From positions 1 through 64,000 of the forward strand of contig NZ_PQIG01000057.1 of NCBI RefSeq assembly GCF_012349115.1: a stretch of 64,000 bases of DNA, written 5' to 3'. Made by a program: the position numbers and the translations under genes. The stretch comes from Rhizobium ruizarguesonis (GTDB taxonomy: Bacteria > Pseudomonadota > Alphaproteobacteria > Rhizobiales > Rhizobiaceae). Below, in pieces: positions 49,701-58,662 of this stretch (the first letter of the stretch is position 1; every line of letters begins with the position of its first letter). The notes under the pieces are model-generated. The model did no database searches. It was not told the DNA's origin and saw nothing but the letters and a program-made list of their open reading frames with translations.

Positions 49701-52700
49701 TGCCGAGCATCGCGTTGGGCCAGAACGATGCGTTCGCCTCCCGCCATTGGCGGTCTAGCACTTCCGGTTCGAGGTCGCGGACGGCGGAAGCGCCATAGGA
49801 TGCCGCAAGTCCCCGCTCTGCTTCGCGATAGGCCTCTATGGAACGTCCAAGACTTTCCAGCGTTTCGGCGCATCGCGCGAAATCCCGATCGTACGCTATC
49901 GTAATGTCGCGACCTCGGCATTTCTGCAGTGCTCCTGCAAGAGCTGCCAGTGCTTGGAGTTCGGTTTGTGACGACCGTTCCTGCGGCTTTAGGCCAAGGC
50001 TCGCGAGATATCCGTCGACTGAGCCCGTTAACAAATCGATCGCATTCTGCAACGATTGTGCCGCCGCCAGCAACCCGTCCTGCCAGCCGGAACTCCATTC
50101 GCCAGCACTGATGAGTTCCAGCGCCGGCTGCCGCTCGACGGATGCGAAGACGAGGCCGAGTTCGGCAGCAAGGTCTTCAAGATCGCGCAGCGTCTGCGCG
50201 TCGTGAGCGTCCCGTTCCAGCCATGACAAGGCTGGTGCCGGATCCTCCGCAGCCTTGAGAGCGATTCCCAGCGCCAGATAGGGCGTCCATCCGTTCGGGT
50301 AACGCTTGTGCAAGGACTCGACGTAGGCATTGAGCTCATCACGACGCAATCGAAGGCGCTCGTTGATCGCGACCCATTCGGACGCATCGGTTCGGCCGCC
50401 ATGCTCCCAGGCTGCCTTGAGCTGTCCAAGGAAATGCCGGCGATCAGCCTTGTTCGAGTGCAATTCGATGCAGTGCTCTCCGAGGCCATGCGCACGCAAC
50501 CGGCGATAGACGACGTCGAGCGCGGCCGTCTTTTCAGCAACGAACAGAACCGTCTTTCCCACCGCAAGGCAGTTGGCGATCATGTTGGCGATGGTCTGAC
50601 TCTTGCCCGTACCAGGCGGTCCGACGATGACGAAATCTCGCCCTTCGGCAGCCGCGAGGCTGGCAGCTGTTTGCGATGAATCTGAAGGAAGAAGGCAGAT
50701 GATGTCCGCTGGCGCGTAAGCATGATCGAGCTCACGCTCGTCGCGGAACGTCGATTGTCCGCCGCCTTCCTGGAAAGCTTCCTCCGGCGTATCGATCAGG
50801 TGGCGGACCACCCTGTTCTCGCGAAGCGCTTCGGTGCGCTCGACCAGATCCTTCCACATGAGAAATTTCGCAAAGGAGAAAGTCGACAATGCTGTCTCGT
50901 CCACAACCTCCATGCCGGGAACGTCGCGGATCGCCTGCCGCATCATGGCGAGAAGACGTGGCACATCTACCCCATTGTCATCGAGCGGCAAATCGCTGCC
51001 GAATTGAGGAAGCGTCAGGTCGAAATCTCGCTCTAGGAATTGCAGAAGGGTCGCATTGAATCGCGGCTCGTCCTCATGGAAGCGGATCGTGAAGCGTGAA
51101 CTGGCGCTGCGGCGCTCAAGCTTGACCGGAACCAATAGAAGCGGCGCTCGATAGCTACGCTCGTCTTCCGGCTTCTTCTTCCAACGAAGGAAGCCCACGG
51201 CGAGAAAAAGTGTGTTCGCTCCGCCCTCGGCAAAATCATTGCGAACCTGTCTGTACAGGTCGATCAACCGAGCATCGAGCTGGCGCGCGTCGAGTGGCGA
51301 GGGTAGCTCATCCCTAAGTAGAGCTTCGGCCGCGAAGCCGCGCTGGAGGTCATGGCCGTGTACATCACGATAGAGCGCTGCGTCCCGTTCGCCGAGCGGG
51401 TTCTGTTCAGGCAACGATATGATCCGAATTGCGGCGCCATTCGCGAGCCGGTCTTCGAGATAGGCCACATCAGTGCAAAGGTACGGAATCGTCTTCTTCG
51501 AATCTGGAAAATTGAGGAGTCGGTTGCGAAGGGTCAGATCGAGGAGCTTCTTCTGCCATCGATCGATGCGTCCGGCAGCGCTGGTCGGCTTCACCTCGAT
51601 GATTTCAGTCGGCAGCTCGCCAAAGTTGGGAGCTGAGGGAAGCGGCAAGTCCACGGCGGGCGCTGCTACGTCGTCGAGGATATTGCGCCGGATCGGTTCG
51701 TGCGAGGCGAGCGGCATAATTCCACCGCTTCGCGAGCGTCTGACATCGATCGCCGCGACGAAAGCGCGGGCTTCTTCCTCCCCCAGACGGCCGTCTAGGG
51801 CGCTTTGCGCGCTTTCCAATGTCATGGCAGGGCGATGCGTCACGCCGGCGGTTTCAAAGACAATCAACTCGCGCGATGCGAGGGCCTTGCGGACTTCCAT
51901 CTGATCCGTCTCAATCGGATGGGCGAAGGTCCTCTTCGCCAGCCACACGCCAGCTGCCGCATGCCCATCGAACATTAAGATGACTGGGTGCAATCCGGCG
52001 GCTTCCAGCCCGGCGGCAAAAAGAAGGGTGGTATCGAGACAGGTTGCCAGCCGCTCTTCGGTGATCGTGCTCGGACGCCGGATCTTCTGGCCGCGGCTCT
52101 CGAAGCTCGCAGGCGGCTCAGCGTAGTGCAACCCGATCCCGGCAATAGCCGAATAGACAGCTGCGGCCAGCATATAGGCTCGCTGGGGATTTTGCGACTG
52201 GTAGCCATCCAACCCGCTTGGATGACCATGCGCAGCAAGTCGTTCCGCTGCCATTCGCAGGATCTGGGCCACACCTGGATCATTCGGCATCACAAAGGCT
52301 GGCAGCAGTTGCGCCATATCGGCGACACCGCCCCATTCATCCCGCGCAAGTAGTCTGACGGGAAGGCGTTGCTCGTCTAGGATCTCTCCTCCCGAGGATA
52401 GGCGCAGCGTGATCTCGCCGCGTTCCGCCTCGTTGAGGCCCGCGAGATAGCCGGCGTCGAACTCGACTTTCCGGTCGATCAAAGGAAGCCTGTCGCCTGG
52501 TATTAGCCGATCAACTATCCACAACTTCGGCCGTAGGAACGAAGGCGACGATATCAATTCGATTCGGCAGTTCTCAATGTGCTTATCGGTGTTATTCTCA
52601 ATCAGAATTGATCGGATGACCGGTACGGCATTTTGGTAGGACGCATAGGTGAAACTGGCGGCAACATCGGCAATAATGGTAGGATTCTTAAATTTGTTGC

Positions 52701-52749
52701 AAACGTCAGCCTCTTGTTTTTCCGTAATATTACTTTCTGAAACCTGCAT
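46759..52749 (-). CDS. Giant DUF4011/SF1-helicase/Vsr-like nuclease/DUF3320 protein, candidate defence protein
   Basis: A 1996-residue protein. About residues 200-300: a transglutaminase-like segment with a Cys in ERLATCLDTTLLFAAGLEAA and a His in MFDGHAAAGVWLA. About 395-700: DUF4011, opening RIDRWQKKLLDLTLRNRLLN. About 700-1600: SF1 helicase, Walker A VGPPGTGKSQTIANMIAN near 708, Walker B FDVVIFDEASQITTWDA near 1337, motif VAVTRARQELIVF near 1580. About 1645-1720: a Vsr/REase-like nuclease, with GISGFRIDFGIRHPDL and VECDGATYH. About 1840-1990: DUF3320. Helicases of this COG1112 type recur in defence islands. AGGGGG lies ten bases before the ATG. An APH-like kinase gene precedes it by 79 bases in the same direction. 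No partner nuclease, methylase or toxin is visible. Confidence 0.88.
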   Translation of the reverse strand: MQVSESNITEKQEADVCNKFKNPTIIADVAASFTYASYQNAVPVIRSILIENNTDKHIENCRIELISSPSFLRPKLWIVDRLIPGDRLPLIDRKVEFDAGYLAGLNEAERGEITLRLSSGGEILDEQRLPVRLLARDEWGGVADMAQLLPAFVMPNDPGVAQILRMAAERLAAHGHPSGLDGYQSQNPQRAYMLAAAVYSAIAGIGLHYAEPPASFESRGQKIRRPSTITEERLATCLDTTLLFAAGLEAAGLHPVILMFDGHAAAGVWLAKRTFAHPIETDQMEVRKALASRELIVFETAGVTHRPAMTLESAQSALDGRLGEEEARAFVAAIDVRRSRSGGIMPLASHEPIRRNILDDVAAPAVDLPLPSAPNFGELPTEIIEVKPTSAAGRIDRWQKKLLDLTLRNRLLNFPDSKKTIPYLCTDVAYLEDRLANGAAIRIISLPEQNPLGERDAALYRDVHGHDLQRGFAAEALLRDELPSPLDARQLDARLIDLYRQVRNDFAEGGANTLFLAVGFLRWKKKPEDERSYRAPLLLVPVKLERRSASSRFTIRFHEDEPRFNATLLQFLERDFDLTLPQFGSDLPLDDNGVDVPRLLAMMRQAIRDVPGMEVVDETALSTFSFAKFLMWKDLVERTEALRENRVVRHLIDTPEEAFQEGGGQSTFRDERELDHAYAPADIICLLPSDSSQTAASLAAAEGRDFVIVGPPGTGKSQTIANMIANCLAVGKTVLFVAEKTAALDVVYRRLRAHGLGEHCIELHSNKADRRHFLGQLKAAWEHGGRTDASEWVAINERLRLRRDELNAYVESLHKRYPNGWTPYLALGIALKAAEDPAPALSWLERDAHDAQTLRDLEDLAAELGLVFASVERQPALELISAGEWSSGWQDGLLAAAQSLQNAIDLLTGSVDGYLASLGLKPQERSSQTELQALAALAGALQKCRGRDITIAYDRDFARCAETLESLGRSIEAYREAERGLAASYGASAVRDLEPEVLDRQWREANASFWPNAMLGKRKIQKLLQSYADQGTAEPERDLPLLRRMKDCLAAVDQSPLAGKPLPVDGLATDIGAVAEILELARGFRATMPIPGRDQEEIRSVLRIVAPCLRATVENDGVRQAGDRLLAAIGGLQTARQRFSEAAGRDNLAGRDTPDLTTLKEKLDALVKARHLLRDWSTWCQIRNRAMASNLSSLVEQIENGTIRPKEARAAFRLGYAKWWLPKVLDADPVLRNFRRFQHENAISEFREIDDLVRSHATQRVISVIAHGLPPVQSVPRNSELGLLRYQMELQRPSQSIRDMIGKMPQSFSKLAPCMLMSPLSIAQYLPPNQALFDVVIFDEASQITTWDAVGAIARARQTIIVGDPKQLPPTNFFGRNEEEEEVADHEKDLESILDETKAAGIPIRDLRWHYRSRSESLIAFSNHHYYQNRLVTFPSPAVEDRAVHLRKVPIGVYDRGKSRTNRIEAETVAKEAVSRMKGWLKLPEKDRPTLGVITFNAQQQSLILDLLDAARRDDPELEWFFAEERVESTIVKNLENVQGDERDVILFSITFWKDAAGKLTMDFGALNRDGGERRLNVAVTRARQELIVFSGFTADQIDPTRTKALAVQHLKTFLDYAERGAIALPAQDIGSVGGFDSPFEEAVAAQLERRGWRIVPQVGISGFRIDFGIRHPDLAGAYLAGVECDGATYHGSATARDRDKVREQVLRGLGWSILRVWSTDWWFDAAGCVERLHASLESLLEESRARRAAEMEETATHWDMGHEVEGIDEIRDEAAASVEQVMPPPEMVETELVSVETPAMFSVSEAAETQPPPASVGDEASDERRYRVTDLSGFQADPDQFFEFGYRDTLRGMIEVIIETESPLRTDILAQRLSRTHGWLRTGGRIRERIDLHLRGLDTTEESSGEFVWKVGTVSEIIPYRQPASEDARRSIADIPLAELAFVVLDNPDLLDQPDPARDLARLLGVERLAAVSRSRLDEAIARALQRISTTQSLA

Positions 52750-52828
52750 TGGCTTGTCCCCCTCACGGGAGATTAGCGCTGTTTTTCAACTTTAAGAAGA
52801 CCTTTACTGGTGGTGAAGATTCGTTTTT

Positions 52829-53710
52829 TTAAGCAATGCGGGCCGCTGCGGCGGCCCACGTTGCAATGCTGTGGATCTTCGACTCGATGTAAGCCGGATC
52901 ATCCGCAAGTTCGGCGAGTTCGGAAAGCCGATGGAATCCCGTCAGGACTGCAATGCGCCGCCGGTCGAGCCTGCGTCCAGTCAGCATTTCATAGGCCGAT
53001 ATGATGCGGGCGGTCAGATCGGGCGAAATGAAATTCGAGTAGATGAATTCCTGATGCAGCGGGCCAAAGCCTGAATCGGCGAAATCATAAATGCCGTTCA
53101 GCCTCCTTTGCGCATGATCGAAGGCCATGTTCCAGCCATGACCGTCGAAGAAGCCGTAGATGTTGCCGTAAGGGTCCGGCGGCAAGGCTTCGAAATCTGA
53201 AATAATGGCCTGCGCAAAGCTCCTGATGTCAGGCGGCAGCAGCGGCAAAGCCTTTATTCGCACCGTATCGGGCGATTGCCATGGCTGGATCGTTCCTGCA
53301 CCGGCCGACCGTATGCGATCGACATCGAGCACATGCAACTCGGCGTAAAAACGCGCGAGATCTTCCGCGAGGCGCTGACGATCGCTTTCGCCAAGCGCAT
53401 CGTAATCTTCGGCAATGAGATGTTCGCCCTCGAGCTTGGCATGGCTGGAGAAGATCGGCGGCCCGTCGTGAATGCGCATGTCGGGAACCGCCATCGACAG
53501 CGACGGTCGAACAATGTCGAGCAAGGCGGCTTCCTTCACAAGCGCTCTTTCCGCGCCGAGATTGCGGGGAAACTTGAAGATCAGCGTGTCATCGACGTCG
53601 ACGGCAAGCGAATCCCAGCCCCTCGCCGCCAGCTTGAAGACGGAGGCCGTGAGTTCAGGAAATATGCTTGTTATGAGAGAGCGAAATTCGCTGGTGTCCA
53701 ACTCGGTCAT
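52829..53710 (-). CDS. Aminoglycoside phosphotransferase-family kinase
   Basis: A 293-residue small-molecule kinase of the APH superfamily. The catalytic loop is FFDGHGWNMAFD (the H-G-x-x-N form) and the metal-binding motif GIYDFADSGFGPLHQEF; the ATP-lysine region is DTLIFKFPRNLGAERALVKE. Relatives phosphorylate antibiotics, choline or sugars; specificity cannot be read. The ATG at 53710 is preferred to a longer frame to 53827. It lies 79 bases upstream of the giant helicase gene in the same orientation, so the two could be co-transcribed. Confidence 0.82.
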   Translation of the reverse strand: MTELDTSEFRSLITSIFPELTASVFKLAARGWDSLAVDVDDTLIFKFPRNLGAERALVKEAALLDIVRPSLSMAVPDMRIHDGPPIFSSHAKLEGEHLIAEDYDALGESDRQRLAEDLARFYAELHVLDVDRIRSAGAGTIQPWQSPDTVRIKALPLLPPDIRSFAQAIISDFEALPPDPYGNIYGFFDGHGWNMAFDHAQRRLNGIYDFADSGFGPLHQEFIYSNFISPDLTARIISAYEMLTGRRLDRRRIAVLTGFHRLSELAELADDPAYIESKIHSIATWAAAAARIA

Positions 53711-54012
53711 GACGACCTGCCTTCTTGGTTTTCCCGTGTTCTTCCCGCGCGCTGAACGGCAGGCGGATCGACATCGCCCTCTGCCGAACCGCTTGCGTCT
53801 CTGCCGCCAAACGGCATTGGGTAACACTGACGCTATATTAGTATAGTTTGAATATTACGGAATATTCATTACAAAAATTTAAGCCGTTATAACCACTTAG
53901 TGATCACACCCCGGGAATTATGTCTTTTTTGCGCCGCAATATAAGTGGCTCAATCGGGGCATAATATTCGCAACATTGCTCCCGCAACCTTGCCCAAAGA
54001 CCGGTCTCGCCC
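53711..54012. other. AT-rich divergent promoter region
   Basis: About 300 bases between the leftward kinase gene and the rightward RND operon. The part 53830-53960 is strongly AT-rich, with CTATATTAGTATAGTTTGAA and a near-palindromic GAATATTACGGAATATTC. It likely holds promoters and regulator sites for both directions; no coding potential was seen. Confidence 0.45.
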
Positions 54013-55320
54013 ATGAAGAAATTTTGGATCACCGTCAGCGTTATCGCAGTTGCCGCCGTCGGCGTCTGGCAATTCGGGAATATGGTCCCTTATGCCTCCC
54101 GCATTCCCTACCTCTCGCAGTTCACCAAGCAGCCGGAAGCCAGCAATGGCGGCGGGCAGCAGGCGCAGGCCGATCAGGTGCAGGCCAATCAGGCGCAGGA
54201 TGGTGGGCAGCATCAGGGCGGCGGGCGCAGACGCGGCGGCGGCCCAACCGTCGTCAAGACTGTTGCAGCCGTGAAAACGACGCTGCCGATGGATGTGACG
54301 GCGACCGGCTGGGCCGATGCCGATGACAATACGACCATTGCCGCGCAGGAACAGGGTCTGATCGTCAGCATCGATGCCGAGGACGGAGCGACGGTTAAAG
54401 CCGGCGACCTGATCGCCAAGCTGGACGACCGGACGGCCAAGGCGACCGTCGACAAGGACAACGCGATGATCGTGCGCGACACGGCAACCCTTTCGGAAGC
54501 CGCGACCGCATTGACCCGCGCGCAAGACCTCTTCGACCAGAAGGCCGGCACCCAGCAGACCCTCGACCAGGCCGTAGCCGCCCGCGATACCGCCGCGGCC
54601 ACGGTGGAAGCCGACAAGGCGTCCCTTGCCTCCGATCAGATCATACTTGAGCACACCGACATCCGCGCTCCCTTCGACGGCCGGCTCGGCGATATCGCCA
54701 TCAGCAAGGGCGCTTTCCTCAATGCCGGCGCGGCGATCGTCACCATCGCGAAATACGATCCGATCTATGTGAAATTCCACCTGCAGGAGCGCTACCTGCG
54801 TGAGCTGAAGAAAGCCCTGGCGGCCGGCCCGGTCGAGGTCAGCACTTCTCCCGATTCCACCAAGGGCGAAGTTCGCAAGGGCGAAATCAGCTTCTACGAC
54901 AACACGGTCGATACGGCCTCGGGCACGATCCTTGCCAAGGCGAAATTCGAGAATGCCTCCGGTGCGCTCTGGCCCGGCCAGTCGGTCAATATCGTCGTGC
55001 ATTTCAACAATGACGAACAGCAGGTGGTGGTGCCGACGGTTGCCGTCAGTCCCGGCCCGGAGGGTTTCTTCGCCTTCGTCGCCAGGGACGGCAAATCGCA
55101 TCTGACGGCCGTCACCGTTGCCCGCGCAAATGGCGGCTTCACCGCCATAGAATCGGGTCTTCAGGCAGGCGATCACGTCGTCGTCGAGGGCCAGGGCCAG
55201 CTCAGCGACCAGCAGGCGATCAACGAGCAGTTCGACGAAAAGGCGCTTGATGTCGCCTCCGCCGAAGAGCCTCGGCAACAGCAGCCCTCCGAGACAATCG
55301 CGGTGGGAGCTCAGCAATGA
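54013..55320 (+). CDS. RND efflux periplasmic adaptor (MdtA-like membrane fusion protein)
   Basis: A 435-residue protein with a short N-terminal membrane anchor (WITVSVIAVAAVGVWQF), a Gln/Gly-rich linker at about 45-75, then the lipoyl domain halves (VSIDAEDGATVKAGDLIAKL and DIRAPFDGRLGDIAISKGAF) around a coiled-coil hairpin (about 150-215), and the beta-barrel and membrane-proximal domains. It links the inner-membrane pump to an outer-membrane channel. The stop codon overlaps the start of the permease gene (ATGA), so the two are translationally coupled. No TolC-type gene is adjacent. Confidence 0.93.
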   Translation: MKKFWITVSVIAVAAVGVWQFGNMVPYASRIPYLSQFTKQPEASNGGGQQAQADQVQANQAQDGGQHQGGGRRRGGGPTVVKTVAAVKTTLPMDVTATGWADADDNTTIAAQEQGLIVSIDAEDGATVKAGDLIAKLDDRTAKATVDKDNAMIVRDTATLSEAATALTRAQDLFDQKAGTQQTLDQAVAARDTAAATVEADKASLASDQIILEHTDIRAPFDGRLGDIAISKGAFLNAGAAIVTIAKYDPIYVKFHLQERYLRELKKALAAGPVEVSTSPDSTKGEVRKGEISFYDNTVDTASGTILAKAKFENASGALWPGQSVNIVVHFNNDEQQVVVPTVAVSPGPEGFFAFVARDGKSHLTAVTVARANGGFTAIESGLQAGDHVVVEGQGQLSDQQAINEQFDEKALDVASAEEPRQQQPSETIAVGAQQ

Positions 55321-58300
55321 TCCCGAATTTCTGTATCCAGCGCCCCGTCGCGACGACGCTGCTTGCGATCGGCGTCATTCTGGCCGGTCTTGCCGGTTAT
55401 CAGCTCGTACCGGTCGCAGCGCTACCGCAGGTCGACTTTCCCACCATCAACGTTTCGGCGCAGTTGAGCGGTGCCTCGCCGCAGACAATGGCGACCTCGG
55501 TTTCGACGCCGCTGATCAAGCAGTTCGAGACCATTCCCGGGATCACCGAAATCAGCGCCTCCAGTTCGCTCGGCAGCACCAGCATCGTGCTGCAGTTCGA
55601 CCTCAGTCGTAATATCGATGCGGCCGCAGCCGACGTGCAGGCCGCGATTTCGCATGCCACCCGGCAACTGCCCGACAATCTGACGACGCCGCCGAGCTAT
55701 CGCAAGACGAACCCCGCCGATGCGCCTGTCATGCTGCTCTCGGTGCAGAGCAACACCATGCCGCGCAGCAAGCTTGACGACATCGCCGAGAACATCATCT
55801 CGCCGTCGCTTTCGACGCTTCCCGGCGTTGCCCAGGTCAGCGTCTACGGTGCGCAGACCTATGCCGTGCGCGTCGAGGTCGATCCCAACAAGCTTTTGAC
55901 CCGCGGCATCGGCATCGACACCGTCAACAAGGCGCTTGCTGCCGCCAACAGCCAGCAGCCTGTGGGAACGCTGCAGAACAATTCGCAGAGCATGACCATC
56001 ACGGCGAACACGCAGCGCACCAGCGCCGAACAATTCCGTTCGCTCGTCATTGCCAATCCGAACGGCGCGCCGATCCACCTCGGCGATATTGCCGACGTAC
56101 AGGACAGTGTTGAGAACCAATATACCGGCAGCTGGTATGACGGCCAACGCGGCATCATCCTCGCCATCCAGCGCCAGCCGGACGCCAACACGGTCGATGT
56201 CGTCGATGCTATCAACGCCAAGCTGCCGCAGCTTCACGCTGAAATTCCGCCCTCGGTCAACACGGTCGTCATGAACGACGCCGCAAAGCCGATTCGCGAT
56301 GCCATCTCCGATGTGAAGTTCACGCTGCTCCTGACGATCGGCCTCGTCGTTCTCGTCATCTACCTCTTTACCGGCCATGCCACAGCAACGATCATTCCCG
56401 GGCTTGCCGTTCCGCTGTCGCTGATCTCGACCTTCGGGATGATGTATGTGCTGGGCTATAGTATCGACAACATCTCGCTGCTCGGGCTGACGCTCGCGGT
56501 GGGGCTCGTGGTGGATGACGCTATCGTCATGCTCGAAAACATCCTGCGCCATGTCGAAGAAGGCATGCCGGTGCGGGAAGCGGCGATCAAGGGTGCGGGC
56601 GAAGTCAGCTACACCATTATTTCCATGTCGGTTTCGCTGATCGCGGTGTTCATCCCGATCCTGCTGATGGGCGGTGTCGTCGGCCGCGTGTTCAACGAAT
56701 TCGGCATGGTGGTTGCGATCGCGATCATCTCCTCGGCAATCGTCTCGCTGACCGTCACGCCGATGCTCGCCTCGCGTCTGTCCAACCACCAGAGCCGCCC
56801 GCCGCTCATCATCCGCATTTTCGATGCCGGCTTCGAGCGGACGCTGCGCGGCTATGACAGGGCGGTCGGCTGGTGCCTTCAGCATCGCGTCATAATCCTC
56901 GGCGTTTTTCTCGGCTCGGTGGCGCTGACGATCTATTTCTTCATGGTGCTGCCGACGAGCTTCTTCCCACAGGAGGATATCGGCCGCCTGACAATCAGCA
57001 CGCAAGCCCGGCAGGACATTTCCTATTCCGCGATGTCGGCGCTGCAGCAGCAGGCGGCAGCCGTCGTGAAAGCGAACCCGGCAGTCAACCATGTGATGTC
57101 GACGATCGGCGGCAACCCCAACAAGCCGCAGAACAACGGCTCGATGTTCGTCGAACTCAAGGACAAGAAACAGCGTGCGCCGCTTGACCAGACGCTGCGC
57201 GAGCTGCGCACGGCGATCAACAAGATCCCAGGCTTACAAGCCTTCGTGACGCCGAACCAAAGCCTGCGCTTCGGCGGCCGCCAGACCGCCAGCCAATATC
57301 AGTTGGTCGTGCAGGCGCTGAACGTCGACCAGACCAACCTCTGGTCCGGCAAGATCCAGGCAGCGATGCGCAAGGATCGTCTCTTCACCGACGTGACGTC
57401 GGACGCCCAGAACAACGCCCTGCAGGCCAATATCGTCATCGATACCGAGCGGGCAGCCGCCTACGGGATCGACAACGACACGCTGCGCACGACGCTACAG
57501 GAATCCTTCAGCGGATATTCCGCTGCGGAAATCCAGTCGACCGGCGACAGCTACGACGTTATCGTCGAATACGACACGAGCAAGCCCTGGGATGACCAGA
57601 AGCTCTCGGAAATCCGTGTCGCATCGGCCAATGGCAGCCTGGTGCCGCTTTCGAACTTCGCGCATGTCGAGCGCACTGTCGGCCCTGTGACCATCAACCA
57701 GACGGGCCAGCTCGTCTCGACCACCGTTTCCTTCAACCTGCCGGAGGGCGTATCGCTCAGCGACGCGACGGCCAGGATTGATCAGATCAAGACGGAACTC
57801 AGCATGCCGGCCGACGTCTTCACGTCCTATGGCGGTACGGCTGAGATTTTCGAGCAGTCGCAGGGCAATACGCCTTATCTGATCCTGGCGGCGGTGCTGA
57901 CCATCTATGTCGTGCTCGGCGTGCTCTATGAAAGCTTCATCCATCCGCTCACCATCCTGTCCGGCCTTCCGGCCGCGGCATTCGGTGCGCTGTTGGCGCT
58001 TGATATCATGGGCTTTGACCTATCGATCATCGCCCTTATCGGCCTCTTGATGCTGATCGGCATCGTCAAGAAGAACGCGATCATGATGATCGACGTGGCG
58101 GTGGAGACCATGCGCACGACCGGCGAAAAGGCGACGGTAGCGATCCACGAGGCCTGCGTGCGACGCTTCCGGCCGATCATGATGACGACCTTCTGCGCCC
58201 TGCTCGGCGCCTTGCCGATCGCGCTCGGCACCGGCGCAAGTTCGGAACTGCGCCAGCCGCTCGGCATCGCCGTCGTCGGCGGCCTGATCGTCTCGCAGAT

Positions 58301-58433
58301 GCTGACGCTCTTCATCACCCCGGTCATCTTCGTCGAGATGGACCGCTTCGGAAACTTCCTCGGCCGCCTGATCGGCCACAAGAAGGTTGAGGAGCCAGAG
58401 CTGGAAGAGGCAAGGGCGATGGCCGCCGAGTAA
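55317..58433 (+). CDS. RND multidrug efflux permease (MdtB/MdtC-like)
   Basis: A 1038-residue inner-membrane pump of the AcrB/HAE1 family with twelve helices and two large periplasmic loops. The proton-relay segment of TM4, LTLAVGLVVDDAIVMLENIL, is at about residue 390-410 and keeps both Asp residues. The N terminus MIPNFCIQRPVATTLLAIGV and the C-terminal MTTFCALLGALPIALGTGAS are typical. It drives export of lipophilic compounds by proton antiport. Length is normal. Overlaps the adaptor gene by four bases; a 12-bp hairpin follows. Confidence 0.95.
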   Translation: MIPNFCIQRPVATTLLAIGVILAGLAGYQLVPVAALPQVDFPTINVSAQLSGASPQTMATSVSTPLIKQFETIPGITEISASSSLGSTSIVLQFDLSRNIDAAAADVQAAISHATRQLPDNLTTPPSYRKTNPADAPVMLLSVQSNTMPRSKLDDIAENIISPSLSTLPGVAQVSVYGAQTYAVRVEVDPNKLLTRGIGIDTVNKALAAANSQQPVGTLQNNSQSMTITANTQRTSAEQFRSLVIANPNGAPIHLGDIADVQDSVENQYTGSWYDGQRGIILAIQRQPDANTVDVVDAINAKLPQLHAEIPPSVNTVVMNDAAKPIRDAISDVKFTLLLTIGLVVLVIYLFTGHATATIIPGLAVPLSLISTFGMMYVLGYSIDNISLLGLTLAVGLVVDDAIVMLENILRHVEEGMPVREAAIKGAGEVSYTIISMSVSLIAVFIPILLMGGVVGRVFNEFGMVVAIAIISSAIVSLTVTPMLASRLSNHQSRPPLIIRIFDAGFERTLRGYDRAVGWCLQHRVIILGVFLGSVALTIYFFMVLPTSFFPQEDIGRLTISTQARQDISYSAMSALQQQAAAVVKANPAVNHVMSTIGGNPNKPQNNGSMFVELKDKKQRAPLDQTLRELRTAINKIPGLQAFVTPNQSLRFGGRQTASQYQLVVQALNVDQTNLWSGKIQAAMRKDRLFTDVTSDAQNNALQANIVIDTERAAAYGIDNDTLRTTLQESFSGYSAAEIQSTGDSYDVIVEYDTSKPWDDQKLSEIRVASANGSLVPLSNFAHVERTVGPVTINQTGQLVSTTVSFNLPEGVSLSDATARIDQIKTELSMPADVFTSYGGTAEIFEQSQGNTPYLILAAVLTIYVVLGVLYESFIHPLTILSGLPAAAFGALLALDIMGFDLSIIALIGLLMLIGIVKKNAIMMIDVAVETMRTTGEKATVAIHEACVRRFRPIMMTTFCALLGALPIALGTGASSELRQPLGIAVVGGLIVSQMLTLFITPVIFVEMDRFGNFLGRLIGHKKVEEPELEEARAMAAE

Positions 58434-58475
58434 CGGCGGTCTGCAAGCCTCGGCTCTGCTGATTTGCCTGGAGAC

Positions 58476-58508
58476 TTGCCTCTTCTCTCAAGCTTGGAGA
58501 AGAGGCAA
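58476..58508 (+). terminator. Hairpin after the RND operon
   Basis: TTGCCTCTTCTC and GAGAAGAGGCAA form a perfect 12-bp stem around TCAAGCTTG, 43 bases after the permease stop. No T run follows, so it may be a terminator, an RNA stabiliser or an unlisted repeat. Confidence 0.6.
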
Positions 58509-58662
58509 CAGCAGCATGTCAGCGAGGATATGGACCTTCAAATCCTCTTGAATGTGTCACGCCCCTGTGGCATCACGCGCCCTCCTGAATCCGGGCGCTC
58601 CTGCGCCCTTTCGCGGAGCGATGCTCCGTCTCCAATAACAATCGGCATGAAGAGGTGCGGGC

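Noticed and set aside
55422..57092. 556-codon frame on the minus strand opposite the RND permease
   Set aside because: Shadow of the permease; composition rich in Arg, His, Asp and no start signal.
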